64,000 bases of DNA from Straminergon stramineum (Eukaryota; Streptophyta; Bryopsida; Hypnales; Calliergonaceae). Position numbers and translations under genes: made by a program. Each line of letters starts with the position of its first letter. The stretch's first letter is position 1. This document shows positions 1-12,894 of the stretch, piece by piece. Location of the stretch: assembly GCA_963920665.1 (NCBI GenBank), contig OY987265.1, forward strand, positions 4,841,001 to 4,905,000, given 5' to 3'. The notes below the pieces were generated by a model. It ran no database searches. It was not told the origin of the DNA and was given only the letters and a program-made list of their open reading frames with translations.

Positions 1-3000
1 CCATCCAAGATCCAAATTTTCCAAATTGTAGAGGCCTTTCAAGGAATCTGGTAGCTCCTTGAGCTCACCACACCTATTTAGATTCAATACTTTCAACTTG
101 CTCAATGTTCCCAAAGATTTGGATAAACTTTGGATCCCACTCGAAGAAAGATTCAAGTTTTCCAAATTGTGGAGGCCTCCCAATGAATCTGGTAGCTTAT
201 TGAGCTGAAGACACCTACTTAGATTCAATACTTTTAACTTGCTCAATGTTCCCATAGATTTGGGTAAACTTAGGATCCCACTCTCTTCAAGATACAAGTT
301 CTCCAAATTGTGGAGGCCTTTCAAAGAATCTGGTAGCACATTGAGCTGAAGACACCTATTTAGATTCAATACTTTCAACTTGCTCAATGTTCCCAAAGAT
401 TTGGATAAACTTTGGATCCCACTCTCTTCAAGATCCAAGTTTTCCAAATTGTAGAGGCCTTTCAAGGAATCTGGTAGCTCCTTGAGCTCCCGACACGTAC
501 TTAGATTCAATACATTCAACTTGCTCAATATTCCCAAAGATTTGGATAAACTTTGGATTCCACTCGAAGAAAGATCCAAGTTTTCCAAATTGTAGAGGCC
601 TTTCAAGGAATCTGGTAGCTCCTTGAGCTCACCACACCTATTTAGATTCAATACTTTCAACTTGCTCAATGTTCCCAAAGATTTGGGTAAACTTTGGATT
701 CCACTCCATCCAAGATCCAAATTTTCCAAATTGTAGAGGCCTTCCAAGGAATTTGGTAGCTCCTTGAGCTCACCACACCTATTTAGATTCAATACTTTCA
801 ACTTGCTCAATGTTCCCAAAGATTTGGGTAAACTTTGGATTCCACTCGAAGAAAGATTCAAGTTTTCCAAATTGTGGAGGCCTCCCAATGAATCTGGTAG
901 CTTATTGAGTTGAAGACACCTACTTAGATTCAATACTTTCAACTTGCTCAATGTTCCCATAGATTTGGATAAACTTTGGATTCTACTCCATCCAAGATAC
1001 AAGTTTTCCAAATTGTGGAGGCCTCCCAATGAATCTGGTAGCTTATTGAGCTGAAGACACCTACTTAGATTCAATACTTTTAACTTGTTTAACATTCCCA
1101 TAGATTTGGGTAAACTTAGGATCCTACTCTCTTCAAGATACAAGTTTTCCAAATTGTGGAGGCCTTTCAAAGAATCTGGTAGCACATTGAGCTGAAGACA
1201 CCTATTTAGATTCAATACTTTCAACTTGCTCAATGTTCCCAAAGATATGGGTAAACTTTGGATCCCACTCGAAGAAAGATCCAAGTTTTCCAAATTGTAG
1301 AGGCCTTCCAATGAATCTGGTAGCTCCTTGAGCTCACGACACGTACTTAGATTCAATACATTCAACTTGCTCAATATTCCCAAAGATTTGGGTAAACTTT
1401 GGATTCCACTCCATCCAAGATCCAAGTTTTCCAAATTGTGGAGGCCTCCCAATGAATCTGGTAGCTTATTGAGCTGAAGACACCTACTTAGATTCAATAC
1501 TTTCAACTTGCTCAATGTTCCCAAAGATTTGGATAAACTTTGGATCCCACTTGAAGAAAGATCCAAGTTTTCCAAATTGTAGAGGCCTTCCAATGAATCT
1601 GGTAGCTCCTTGAGCTCACGACATGTACTTAGATTCAATACATTCAACTTGCTCAATGTTCCCAAAGATTTGGGTAAACTTAGGATCCCACTCCATCCAA
1701 GATCCAAGTTTTCCAAATTATACAGGCCTTCTACTGCATCTGGTAGCTCATTGAGTTGAAAACACCTATTTAGATTCAATACTTTCAACTTGTTCAATGT
1801 TCCCAAAGATTTGGATAAACTTTGGATTCCACTCGAAGAAAGATCCAAGTTTTCCAAATTGTAGAGGCCTTTCAAGGAATCTGGTAGCTCCTTGAGCTCA
1901 CCACACCTATTTAGATTCAATACTTTCAACTTGTTCAATGTTCCCAAAGATTTGGGTAAACTTTGGATTCCACTCCATCCAAGATCCAAGTTTTCCAAAT
2001 TGTAGAGGCCTTTCAAGGAATCTGGTAGCTCCTTGAGCTCACCACACCTATTTAGATTCAATACTTTCAACTTGTTCAATGTTCCCAAAGATTTGGATAA
2101 ACTTTGGATTCCACTCCATCCAAGATCCAAGTTTTCCAAATTGTAGAGGCCTTTCAAGGAATCTGGTAGCTCCTTGAGCTCACCACACCTATTTAGATTC
2201 AATACTTTCAACTTGCTCAATGTCCCCAAAGATTTGGGTAAACTTTGGATCCCACTCGAAGAAAGATCCAAGTTTTCCAAATTGTGGAGGCCTTCCAATG
2301 AATCTGGTAGCTCCTTGAGCTCACGACACGTACTTAGATTCAATACATTCAACTTGCTCAATGTTCCCAAAGATTTGGGTAAACTTTGGATTCTACTCCA
2401 TCCAAGATCCAAGTTTTCCAAATTGTGGAGGCCTTCCAATGAATCTGGTAGCTCCTTGAGCTCACGAAACAAACTTAGATTCAATACTTTCAACTTGCTC
2501 AATGTTCCCAAAGATTTGGGTAAACTTTGGATTCCACTCCATCCAAGATCCAAGTTTTCCAAATTGTACAAGCCTGCCAATGTATCTGGTAGCTCATTGA
2601 GTTGAAGACACCTATTTAGATTCAATACTTTCAACTTGCTCAATGTTCCCAAAGATTTGGGTAAACTTTGGATTCTAGTACCTCTAATATTCAAGTTTTC
2701 CAAATTGTAGAGGCCTTCCAATGAATCCGGTAGCTCCTTGAGCTCAACACACAAATTTAGATTCAATACATTCAACCTGCTCAATGTTCCCAAAGATTTG
2801 GGTAAACTTTGGATTCCACTCCATCCAAGATCCAAGTTTTCCAAATTGTGGAGGCCTTCCAATGAATCTGGTAGCTCATTGAGCTGAAGACACCTATTTA
2901 GATTCAATACTTTCAACTTGCTCAATGTTCCCAAAGATTTGGGTAAACTTTGGATTCTAGTACCTCTAATATTCAAGTTTTCCAAATTGTGGAGGCCTCC

Positions 3001-3110
3001 CAATGAAACCGGTAGCTCTTGGAGTTGACGACATGAACTTAGATTCAATACTTTCAACTTGCTCAAATTTCCCAAAGATTCAGGCAATCTCTCCATGCAA
3101 AAATCATTCC
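1..3110 (-). repeat. 22-unit 141-bp in-frame LRR array
   Basis: The TGG on the plus strand that encodes the start of each LPxSL motif recurs at 49, 190, 331, 472 and so on to 3010 with exactly 141-bp spacing and no indel. Each unit encodes 47 residues, that is two LRRs of 23 and 24 residues of the form LPxSLxxLxxLxxLxL. At least 44 LRRs are therefore present. Differences between units cluster in a few codons, such as the GWSG / SSSG / ESG / RGT positions and the residues after LNL. Units at 190-600 and 1036-1450 share the same variants in the same order, which shows a higher-order duplication of six units (846 bp). Confidence 0.93.
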
Positions 3111-5312
3111 AATCCAAGACCACCAATTCATTGGTTTCAATTGAGTCTGGAAAAGTAGCATTCATGTTCCTATTGGAAAACCAATGCAAATTTTTTGGAA
3201 GTGATGACATTGAAAACAAACAATAGCTGCATATCAATATTCGCAACCCCTTCATGCAAGATAGGTCAACTGGAATTCCATGCCACGAGGAAAGAATCAA
3301 AGTTTGAAGGGAATTTGGTAGTGGCTGCAAAGACCAATTCAAAAAAGTGAGATAAACTTAAAAGCTTCAATATTCATATGTTTCTTGGATCAAACTAGGC
3401 ATAAGTAAACTCAATTAAAAAAATATTGCATCTTTCAATTATTAAAACTAGAAAAAGACTACATACACAATAGTTTTCGAGCCTAAAACAATCAAAATAG
3501 AGTAAACACGACTCCTATGTGCTTTCAAATGTTCTCTCTAAAATATCACAACTAAAACATATACTAATTATTCTATTTAAAAGATTGACCAAATTAAAGT
3601 TCAATGTTTACCACGCATACCTCATTCTTGTTCAACAATGTCAAGGATTCTGAACCCCATAAACGCTTACATACACCTAAACTTGCACTTTCTTGCTTGG
3701 CAATTGCACGGCCCATGTCTCTCAAGTGATCATGCATGTGAAAGGCACCTTCCTCATCCACTGTAATCAAGGCCTTCTCTACTAGCGTCCGCACACCAAT
3801 TCCAACAGACCAACCTTGGGATCTCCAAACAAGTTTAGCCATCTCTACAGATTCTCCCAATAATGCACATGCAATATCCAAAAACATTTCTTGATGTTGC
3901 TCTCGAAGAGCATCATAGCTGATCCGAAGACATTTAAATATATCCTCGTCTTCTATTATAGTGCCACAATTCAACTCCTTCAAAACTTCCTCCCAAATCT
4001 CCACATCTTTCTCGTCCCTCAAATGAGACCCACAAACCTTCAACACCAAGGGAACTCCACCACATGCTACACTAACATCTGTAACAAGACCTTCAAATCC
4101 TAGAGGTACTTTCCCATCACCTCCAAATGCATGACATGCAAAGACACTTCGAGAATTGTCCTCAGACAATAATTGAACATCATGAATGTGAATCTCATGC
4201 TTGACATCAAATAAAGGTGACTTCTCAAATACACGTCGATTTCGAGAAGTGACAATGCACATGCTACCTTCCTTGAGCATTCGACATGAAATCAAATAAT
4301 TCATCTCATCAATGTCATGAACATCATCCAAAACCAAAAGAATGCATTTCTTGGATAACCTTTCCTCAAGAATAACCTTCCCACCAGCTTTGTCTATAGT
4401 TTTCTCAATCCCACACAAGGCCTTCAAAATTTGATTTTGGATAGTCGTCACACCACCTTGATTCACCTTCTCCGCCACATCTTCCACATAACACCTTGCA
4501 TCAAATCTTGGCCCTAATTGGTTGTATAACTCCTTTGCCAAAGTAGACTTTCCAATTCCACCCATTCCCCACAATCCCAACATTAACACTTTCTTCTCAA
4601 TAACAACTTGAATGAGGTTCTCAGCAACTTGCTCCACACCCACAATATGATCACCCACATCCAAGGGAAGTGGTTTATTTGCCAATTCAAATATCTTTTC
4701 AACCACCTCCAACACCAAGTCCTTTTCCAACCTGCAAACAATTTGTAACACATTTCAATACGACTAGATACAATGTCAATGTCAAGTTCAACCACAAACT
4801 CTTCATAACAATAATAGTGTATATCTACATATTTACCTCTTGTCTCCTGCTTTGTGCTCCCAACCATTCAACTTTGAAGCTCTTTTCAAATTAGCCCTCC
4901 ATTCTTCCAAGACAATTGTATCATGCCTCTCTATCAACTTTGCAAAACCAGTAGCTAATTGACCCTTTTCTGGAAAATTCACTTCCCATGGCTGAACATG
5001 GTAGAAGATTGGGAGCACCTTCATTGAAGGAGAGTCCAACATTGCATGTAATTCTTTCAAACACCACTCTGATTGTGCAAAACTCTTTGAAAAGATGACT
5101 AGGGCTAGGGGTGTTGTTTGGATGGCATGTTCAATACATTTCCAAGAATCTTGGCCTTTACCAATAGAGTCACAATCCAAAAAGGGATGCAATCCAGCCT
5201 GTTTCAAAGCTTCATATAAAAAGCTCACAAAACCCATCTTGACATCAGGGCCTCTATGACTTATAAAAACATCATAGTTCTCAAACTCATCTGCACCACA
5301 ATCAATGATCAA
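1..5312 (-). CDS. TIR-NB-ARC-LRR (TNL) immune receptor, partial at both ends
   Basis: Intracellular plant immune receptor of the TNL class; family members sense pathogen effectors and signal through TIR NADase activity. Exons read 5312-4837 (TIR), 4731-3621 (NB-ARC) and 3324 to beyond position 1 (LRR). Splice sites are GAG|GTAAAT to TTTGCAG|G and GAG|GTATGC to TTTGCAG|CC, and all junctions keep frame. The TIR exon shows YDVFISHRGPDVK. The NB-ARC exon shows, in order, GMGGIGKST (P-loop), VLDDV (kinase 2), a TSR motif (RNBS-B), GGVPL (GLPL), MFLDIACALLG (RNBS-D) and MHDHLRDMG (MHD). The LRR exon has no stop for 3.3 kb and runs off the window. The TIR frame has no ATG: it opens after a stop at 5319-5321, and the first codon of the usual call, 5310-5312, is TTG. 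A short upstream start exon is therefore likely, joined at an AG near 5314 or 5297. Every key motif is intact, so the gene is probably functional. Confidence 0.92.
3325..3620 (-). other. TNL intron between NB-ARC and LRR exons
   Basis: 296-bp AT-rich intron with GT donor at 3620-3619 and acceptor TTTGCAG ending at 3325. It splits the frame between whole codons (GAG then CCA), and the next exon starts with the pre-LRR linker typical of TNL proteins. Confidence 0.85.
4732..4836 (-). other. TNL intron between TIR and NB-ARC exons
   Basis: 105-bp intron with GT donor at 4836-4835 and AG acceptor at 4733-4732. Removing it joins codon AG|G (Arg) and continues the frame into the NB-ARC domain. Confidence 0.85.
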
Positions 5313-6289
5313 TCTACTTCATAAATCACTACATCCAAACAACATCAAATAATGTTTGCAATGGAATTAGAAGGTGAGCATTATAAAGTTGTAAACAATC
5401 GTACTTGGAAATTCAATAACTCAATAAGAGAAGAACAAGTTGGTAGTGAGACCAAGGTAAACTAACCACACCTTTTGTTGCACACAATCTCTTGCCAAGC
5501 CTTGCATCACTTTCACACAATCTCTTGCCACGCCTTGCCTCACTTGCATCCCTCTCCATATTCCTTATCATGCTTGCCGCTTTAAAATTTTGTTGTACAC
5601 AAACTCTTGCCAAGCCTTGTGTCACTAGCATCACTCTGCAAATCAGTTGTCCTACTTGTCACTTCAAAATTGAAATATACACTAATGCCTTCAAGAAACA
5701 AATAAAGAATTTATAGGTGGGACAAAATATATTAGTTTGTGAATCACTTTCTCCACAAGTCACTCTTCAAGAAACTTTTGGATTCCAACATAAAATATGA
5801 GATACTTGATAAAGATGAGGACATGATTTGAGTACTCACATACAATGCAAACTTGATTCTTCTCAACAAGTAGCAACCTTCACATTGTCAATGTGGAGTT
5901 TCAAGATACAAGCCTTGTATAGTTGTTGCGAGTTGCAAGAAAGGCAGTCCTTCCTCAAATCATTTCTTAAAAAACTCTTGAAAGTGTATGGATGCATTCC
6001 CTATAGATCAAATGCCAATAACATCTACCCTCCTTAACTCGTGAGTCAAAGCTCCTCGCAAACTCTTTACACAACTCACAACAATGTTCACCATGTGAGC
6101 ATCAAGATCATATCAACAATCCAAATGTTGTTAACCAATGCATGTTTCTAGACATAAATCCTTGTTGATATGCATACCTGGATACACCAAAAACCAAATT
6201 CTCAATCTACAAGAAGTACCAAACTAGGTTGCAAACCTTGATAAGAAAACATAGACTAGTCATAGACATAAGAACTTGAGCAAATTTGT
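5313..6289. other. Upstream flank of the TNL gene with 33-bp minisatellite
   Basis: No convincing gene. The missing TNL start exon and promoter should lie here. Near-identical units containing CTCTTGCCAAGCCTTG occur at 5481-5513 and 5514-5546 (33-bp period), with a third diverged copy at about 5595-5630. Confidence 0.5.
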
Positions 6290-7450
6290 TCAATTATAAC
6301 ATTACCTCGTGGATGATGCAAAAAGCCTCATCAACCAAATCAAGCAACTAACTTCTCAAGTAGAATGACTTGCAAAACATGGCAAGGGATGACAAGATGA
6401 ACCATTATATTTGGCTCTCCATCTTCAACATTTTCCAATCTTTCCATGTGTGCTTATGGATGAAACCCTAAACCATCTTTGGTCCATTTTTAAAAATTTC
6501 TGAAGAGCATGAACAATGTTCTTCCGGTGGTAAAGAATTTGACCCCATCTGACCCCAATTTCCAAAATGCAATCAATGGAATTTGCCAATTCTTAGACAC
6601 ACATCGTAGTTAAGTTCAAAGTTAAGAACAGAATCTTCAGAAACCAGACTTAAAAGCAATAAAAATAAAATAAAAAATGGAATGAAACATAAGATTTCGT
6701 TCTCTGGTAAACTTGAACTGAACTGAAGCTCTACCAGCCTCGAAATTGACTTCTCCATCGCTGGGAGTGAATTTGTTATTGAATGTGAAATGTTAAACAC
6801 TGTTTCAATGAAGAGGTGGGGATTGATCGAATGAATAATGCTCAGAACAGCCGTTGGCAAGCCTATACTGGAGGTTCAATACAGATTTGAAATGGTGTTG
6901 ACATGATCTAAACCATTCGACAATGATTAAATAATAAAGTCCTAGAACTGAGCCCATCCAAAAGCACCACCGCACCTGGAAACAAGAGCATTCATGAATT
7001 TATCGATCATTTCGCCATCACTAGTGACGGAGGACTTGTGAGCTCGTGGATGTTTCAGACATTATTCCTTCTAGATCTGCACGCCAAGAAATACACACCC
7101 TAAACCTTAATTCACAGGCTATTCAAATGGACTGTACAGCAAATAAGAGATAACAAGTCATAAGTATTTCAGTCAATCTATGCAATAATATCACATGCTG
7201 TTGGATGCTGCACAAAGACACACCTCCCAATCAGGCAACCAACTTGACGAGCAAAATGACTAGCACAACATGGCAAGGAATGACAAGCTGAACTGAGGTA
7301 ACCAGAAAACGAAACCTTGTATATGTAACTACAGCTTCTAAACCGACTCTTCCAAAATGTTATGAAGAAAACACACACTAAGCAGATCAGAAACGCAATT
7401 CTAAAATGAAAAAATCAACAAAAGATTCCGTTTGTTGGTAATCCCGCTAC
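6290..7450 (+). repeat. Diverged direct duplication of about 0.4 kb
   Basis: 6290-6720 and 7190-7450 share blocks in the same order: ACATGGCAAGG(G/A)ATGACAAG at about 6378 and 7268, and a later AAGATT(T/C)CGTT block at about 6690 and 7420. No protein is recognised in either copy. Confidence 0.45.
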
Positions 7451-8929
7451 AAGATTCGCTAAGAGGCTCACAACCTAATCATATCCGTGCACAACAAAAT
7501 GGCACAAAAGTACAACAATATTCTGACTAGGGTTAAGAATCTGCACCAGTGACAACAATAAGGAGCAAACACACAAAGCCCACTCCAAATAGAACTACAC
7601 TAGTTCAAACCCTACGCATCAAACAGGGACATCCAACATATCCGCAAGTAAGAGCAAGCACTTATGAGCACGAACTTCAAATCCTAGAAAGAAACGTACG
7701 ATCTTTGGATACCAACACACTCATAACGCCAAAAAGTTCAGCAAAAATCTTATTGCAGTACAAACCCTCCCCGCATAGAACTAAGCTCAAAGCTGCATAT
7801 GAATAGAATCCCAACAAAACAAAATCTCAGCACAACATGCAAAGCACAAGGAACACACAACATGGTGAAATGGCAAAGAACTAAACACCCAAGCAAGGCA
7901 AAGGACATCTTGCACACACAGCCTCCCCTTTAAAGATATATAAAATACACCTTCAATAGATTTTGAAAAGCTCGGACCATGAATTTCCATAAAATCGGCA
8001 CCTACAATCACCAAATCTTCAAAGTTCAAGACTCAAATGGATGTGCTGAAAGCTGCCAAACAGACGAAACTGCATAATGAACTTGCCCTCACCAACGCAC
8101 ACAATCAGAAGAAAACTGAAATAAACAAGTTCACTTTCATTATTTGTGAACATGTGCACAGATTGTAAAGATAATCAAGCAATGCACTAATGGACATGTT
8201 GGTCAATACATGGTGAATCCACATTAACAAGGTAAAGAATACCAAGCCTAATGGGGCTCTAATCCTAATATCTCCTACACTGACTCTCTTACCAACAGCA
8301 ACTCATATATTCATACCTTGGTTGGACTTGTTAGCAATCATGCTGTAATGACCCTTGTTAGCATGACTTGAGTACTGTCTAAGGACACTGATCTTTGAAA
8401 AGAAACGGGTTATCTATTGTCACTTATATTGGTCTACTACCTCCTATATTGAAGTCAAATAAGAAATTAATTACGTTTGAGAATTGATCTCAACAAATAA
8501 GAAATTAATTAAGTGTGAGAATTGATCTCAGCAAAACTGGGCTCTCATATCCAAAAAATCTTTCCGCAATTGTATATATTCCCTCAATATCACACTCCTT
8601 CGTAAGTTGGAATGCTTAAAGTGACACAAACAATATCCTCTAGCTAACAAAAAACAAGAAGGCCCAACTAAGTTATGTAAATAGACAGCACTAGTCCACG
8701 ACAACAAAACTAGACCTGTGCGGAATATTGACAAGCACATAAGACCAGAAACGTCAAAACCCACCGACAAGGTCTCTACATCCACTAATTTGCTCCCATG
8801 CTACAGACAATAACTGATACAACCAAAAAGATTACCACAGAGTAGAGCATACCAAGCATGGGAGATGGCATCCTGTAAAGAAACGTGGCATTAACTGCCT
8901 CCTAGAAGCTCCACGGAGATAATCTATGC
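7451..8929. other. No gene recognised; one 38-bp tandem duplication
   Basis: The only clear structure is a two-copy direct repeat, 8456-8493 and 8494-8531, both containing GAGAATTGATCTCA. The short frames here show no known domain. Confidence 0.5.
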
Positions 8930-11037
8930 AGAGATTACTTGCCAGTACCTACGATTGGGCTCAACATAAAGCAAGCTTAGAAATGCAAAGGATTTGTACA
9001 TCGACAAAAATATAACTTCCAAGTGCAACAACTGCATCCAGAAGATTTTAAGCACATGGCTAAAGTAGGTCACCTAATCCTAATGAACAATGAAGGAAGG
9101 GAAGCACTGTAGCAGCATTGAAGACATAGTACCAGTGGTGATCATGATATTGTCCATTAGTTCACTCAACAGCTATGTTTCAGTAAGATGCTAACCTAGA
9201 GCTCTAATTCTTCGTGAACGAAATGATTCTAAGACTGACCCATAGTTCCAACAAGCACGAGGACAAGTAACAAGACAGAATGCCAAGAACCCCCAGTAGG
9301 AGCCAAACTAACACAAAATAAGGGTGGAATCAAGGATAACCTTTCTCTCACAGAGCAACAGCTGTCCGCAGGGTTAACAAATGTGAAGATTACTTGCTAG
9401 TACCTGCGACCGCACATGGCAAAAAAAAGCTCAGAAATGCGGCAGATTATCAGTTTCCGGTAAAACTGGCCGTCCAGCATCCCAAAAAGTGGATACCAAC
9501 CACAACTGCAACAAATCTAGATACTTACACTGGTCGACTAGATAATTCGACAGATGGCGGTACAGAGCCTGGAAACTAATTTCCAAGTTCAATACTGAAA
9601 ATTCTTAAGCACATAGAAAAGTAGGCCACCTAGTCCTAATGAACAATGCAAGAAGTGAAGCAAACTGTACCATCGAAGACATAGTACCAGTAGCGCTTCA
9701 AGAAGAGCATGGCATTTTAAAAAGCATTTTCCAAAGCTCTGTTTCAGTGAACTCGAACAAAGAGCTCTGTTTCTGAGTGAACTACATACCTCTCAAGATT
9801 GACTACAAGCTCCAACAAGCAAGAAGGTAAAGAACTGCAAGAAAAAACTGATCATTCCCTCTCCCAAAAGCAAAGCTTCACCCAACCACAACGAGCAAGC
9901 TGAAATCGGTGGATTCCTCAAAGAATCACGAACCTCACACGCGAAACTCTCTCTCTCTCCAGAATATCTGGCCCCTGCGACAAAGAAACTCAGCAGATAT
10001 GGAAGTGCTTGAACTCCATAGTACAAGTTTATAGATCGTGCAAGCTTGTCCAAGACAGACAAACAAGGTCACTGTCGGTACAGACTCGAGCATCTCGTAC
10101 AGACAATTGGGAATCCAACTGCAGTGATGACAAAGAAAACATTTTCAAAAGTTATTTTGCAAATTAGGCTCACAGTTCTTCACTAACTTAGTGATTGTTT
10201 CCATGCCCTAAGTTCATGAGACCACGTGTCGCCATTCGCGCTCATCTGCTCTCACGACCTGGAAAACATTGTCGGTAGCTTTCAAGCTAAAGATCTCCCT
10301 CTCCACAACCCGTAGCCTCTGACGGCATCTCAGCACTCTGGAATCGGCGTCAGTATATTGTTCTAGGGTTCCCAAGTCCCAACTCAACTTAATTTCGAAG
10401 TCAGGGTTCAAGGCTAATCCCAACTTTCTTGGGTTGTCCACAGTTCAGTTTCAGTAAGACACAAACCTAGAGCTCTGTTTCAAAGTGAACTACTTACTTC
10501 TTAAGATTGACTACAAAAGGATCCAACAAGCAAGAAGACAAAGAATTGCAAGAATAAACTGATCATACCAAAACTAACATAAAATCAAGGCGGGTTCGAG
10601 GAAAACCTTTCTCGCACCACGCCACCGCCTGTCGATTAAGCATTCAACAGCCATCACGTCGGAGCACCGGAGAGAAGCTCGACCCGTCATACCACAGCAC
10701 TCGAAGTCCACAGAAGTCCACCATGGCTGCTTTCCCTCGAAAGAAACCCCAACCTTCACCCAACCACACCTGAGAAGCACGCTGAAATCGGTGGATTCCT
10801 CAAAGAATCACAGATCTCACACAGAAAGCTATCTCTCTCTCTGTCAGGACCTCTGGCTCTTGCGACATCGAAACCAGCAGATAAGGTAAGGACGAGCTTG
10901 AATTCCAACCAACAGAGACTCAACTCCAAAAGGTTCAGTTACTGTTCGTCACTGTTCCCATGCCCTAACTTAAGCCTGTCGCCATTCGCGCACGTCTGCT
11001 GGCTCTCACGACCTGGAAAACTTACTAGCAAGCCTCT
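8930..11037 (+). repeat. Imperfect tandem duplications of two blocks
   Basis: Block A is seen at about 8930-9190 and 9388-9690; both carry GATTACTTGC(C/T)AGTACCT and later CCTAATGAACAATG. Block B is seen at about 9735-10270 and 10441-11022; both carry CTGAAATCGGTGGATTCCTC, a CTCTCTCTCT tract, and GCCATTCGCGC followed by ACGACCTGGAAAAC. The pyrimidine tract and GC-richer stretches resemble a plant 5' leader on the minus strand, but no coding frame follows it convincingly. Confidence 0.55.
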
Positions 11038-12894
11038 TTAACCCCTGAGCACCCCCTGCGTGCTGCCAAGTTTCCGGCCACTCTGGGCCCCTTTACGATG
11101 AATTTGCTGCCGCAAATGAAAAAATGAGAACTACAAGGTTTCACCGTTCAAATTACCAGAGGACTAGGGTCCGGAGGTGCGGTGGAAATTTGGGAAGGTT
11201 TGACCGTGTTGATCAAAAGATTACAATGGTCAAAGTAGGGTTGACAATGGTGGACTGTGCGATTTCTGAGGGGGGTTCTGCACTTCGGGACTTCATTACT
11301 GCCGGAGAAAGTGAACTCTGCCCCTGAATTTTTGGTAGGGGGCGGGGTCAGGGGTGAGCTCATGGCCTGCTAAATTTCAGGATTTTTGAATGCGTGTAGA
11401 AGTGATCACTGGTGCTGGAATTCGTGATCGTCACACCGAGGTTGCAAAAGTGGACCGGGAGCAGGGTACCGGACAAATGACACGAAGGACACGCAGCCGA
11501 CAGTACAAACACGCATCTTCATTGCCACCTCAGACTTCCCGCGTTTAGCACAGCAATTGTCCAGATCAACTGCAGCCACATTGCACCGTATGGAGCGCAA
11601 GGCCACAGAATAGTCATGCGCTGCCGCTGCACAGGTAAAATCCAATTCCTATAGAATACTCGGACTCATGCTCTATGTTTTGGCAGTGACTCTCGAATGA
11701 AAGCGGCACTATGACTTCAGAGCATTTAAGTTTGCAAAATAAATTGTCCAAGTACAAACCTCATCAAATTGGCAAATTTAGCAAAAACAGGCGCAAGGCT
11801 ACACAAACCCCAGTCGCATCTGAACATGCTAATGAGGCAAAAGGGAGCCATGAGTACTCAACTACATCACTCCCTAAACTAATCCTATTTGACCAAACAT
11901 GATGTAAACAAACAAGTGTGTGAAGATACGCTGTCTATGCCAGAGTTGCAACGGAAGGTTCAATCGGGGTCCTCCTTCACTTCCGAGTTCCGACCCCCAC
12001 TGCACATTGGTGAATTCGACAGCACCAATCTCTCAACGACGTGAAGTGCATTTCATATATTATCTTGAATCATGCACATGAGCAGTTGATACACTCATAA
12101 TCCCCCCCCCCCTCCCGAGCTCTCTCTCTCTCTCTCAGACCTGCACTGCTGGAATGACCTCGTGGGGTCCTCGGCAGCGCGCAAAAACTGGACAGCAATA
12201 AGGACCGGTCACTGCCGGTGGTCCCGGTCATTGCTCCGTGTGCAGAATGCAGGAAAAATGCAGGAAAAAGTGAAAGTGGCCCCCACTTCAATGTACCACA
12301 ACCAAATGCACTTGCCCCCACTCCTTTTCCTCACTAAGGGCATCCCCACGGCAGGGAACCAAGGCGCCAAGGGACCCATATACGGGCAATGGGCATGCCT
12401 AGGCTAGGATACTACCCCACGGCAGACTTGCCAAGCGAGAAAACATGGCCGGCCACACCAAGTTTTGAAGATGGCACTGGGAATTGGTGTGTCTTGCACG
12501 GGCCGAGCTAAACAGTTCGTTGGTATTTTGGCCCAGTCTTCAAGGTACATTCTCCTAGTTGGTTGTCTAAAGGGCTGAAAATAGTATAAAACTACAGTCA
12601 TATTTACTTTGCTTCAGTCAAAGAATGCTCAAAAGAAAATATTGCGCGCTTAGCACTCCTTTCGGGCATGTCTTCCATGGGGCAAAGGGGAGCGATGAGG
12701 CCATGGACTTTAGGACCACACGCTAGACCTCTACTTGACGCCCCTGTCTGGCACACTTGGCGTGGGGATTCTCTAAGGTACTCTCCTAGCTCCCTATACT
12801 TTTTTATGGCAATACAACTATGAACTAGAGTCTTTATGTCAAAAATTAAGTTTTGAGAGGTTAGATTTGGGGCTATGGGGCACTTAGGGGTTAA
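11038..12894. mobile_element. TTAA element 1, 1.85 kb, GC-richer interior
   Basis: Flanked by TTAA at 11038-11041 and 12891-12894, interior 1849 bp. Left end reads TTAACCCCTGAGCACCCC; the right end in reverse complement reads TTAACCCCTAAGTGCCCC (15 of 18 match). This is the longest element of the family in the window and is GC-richer than its surroundings. Inside are C11 at 12102-12112 and (TC)8 at 12121-12136. Its small frames, the longest about 100 codons at 12604-12915 minus, show no transposase motif that I recognise. Confidence 0.6.

Noticed and set aside
2174..2605. 143-codon plus-strand frame with repeated FNTFNLLNVPKDLGKLW
   Set aside because: It is the antisense shadow of the 141-bp LRR array; the minus frame is open throughout and continues the TNL gene.
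1..3110. Regular repeat array resembling CRISPR
   Set aside because: Units are contiguous coding repeats of 141 bp with no spacers, in a eukaryotic LRR exon.
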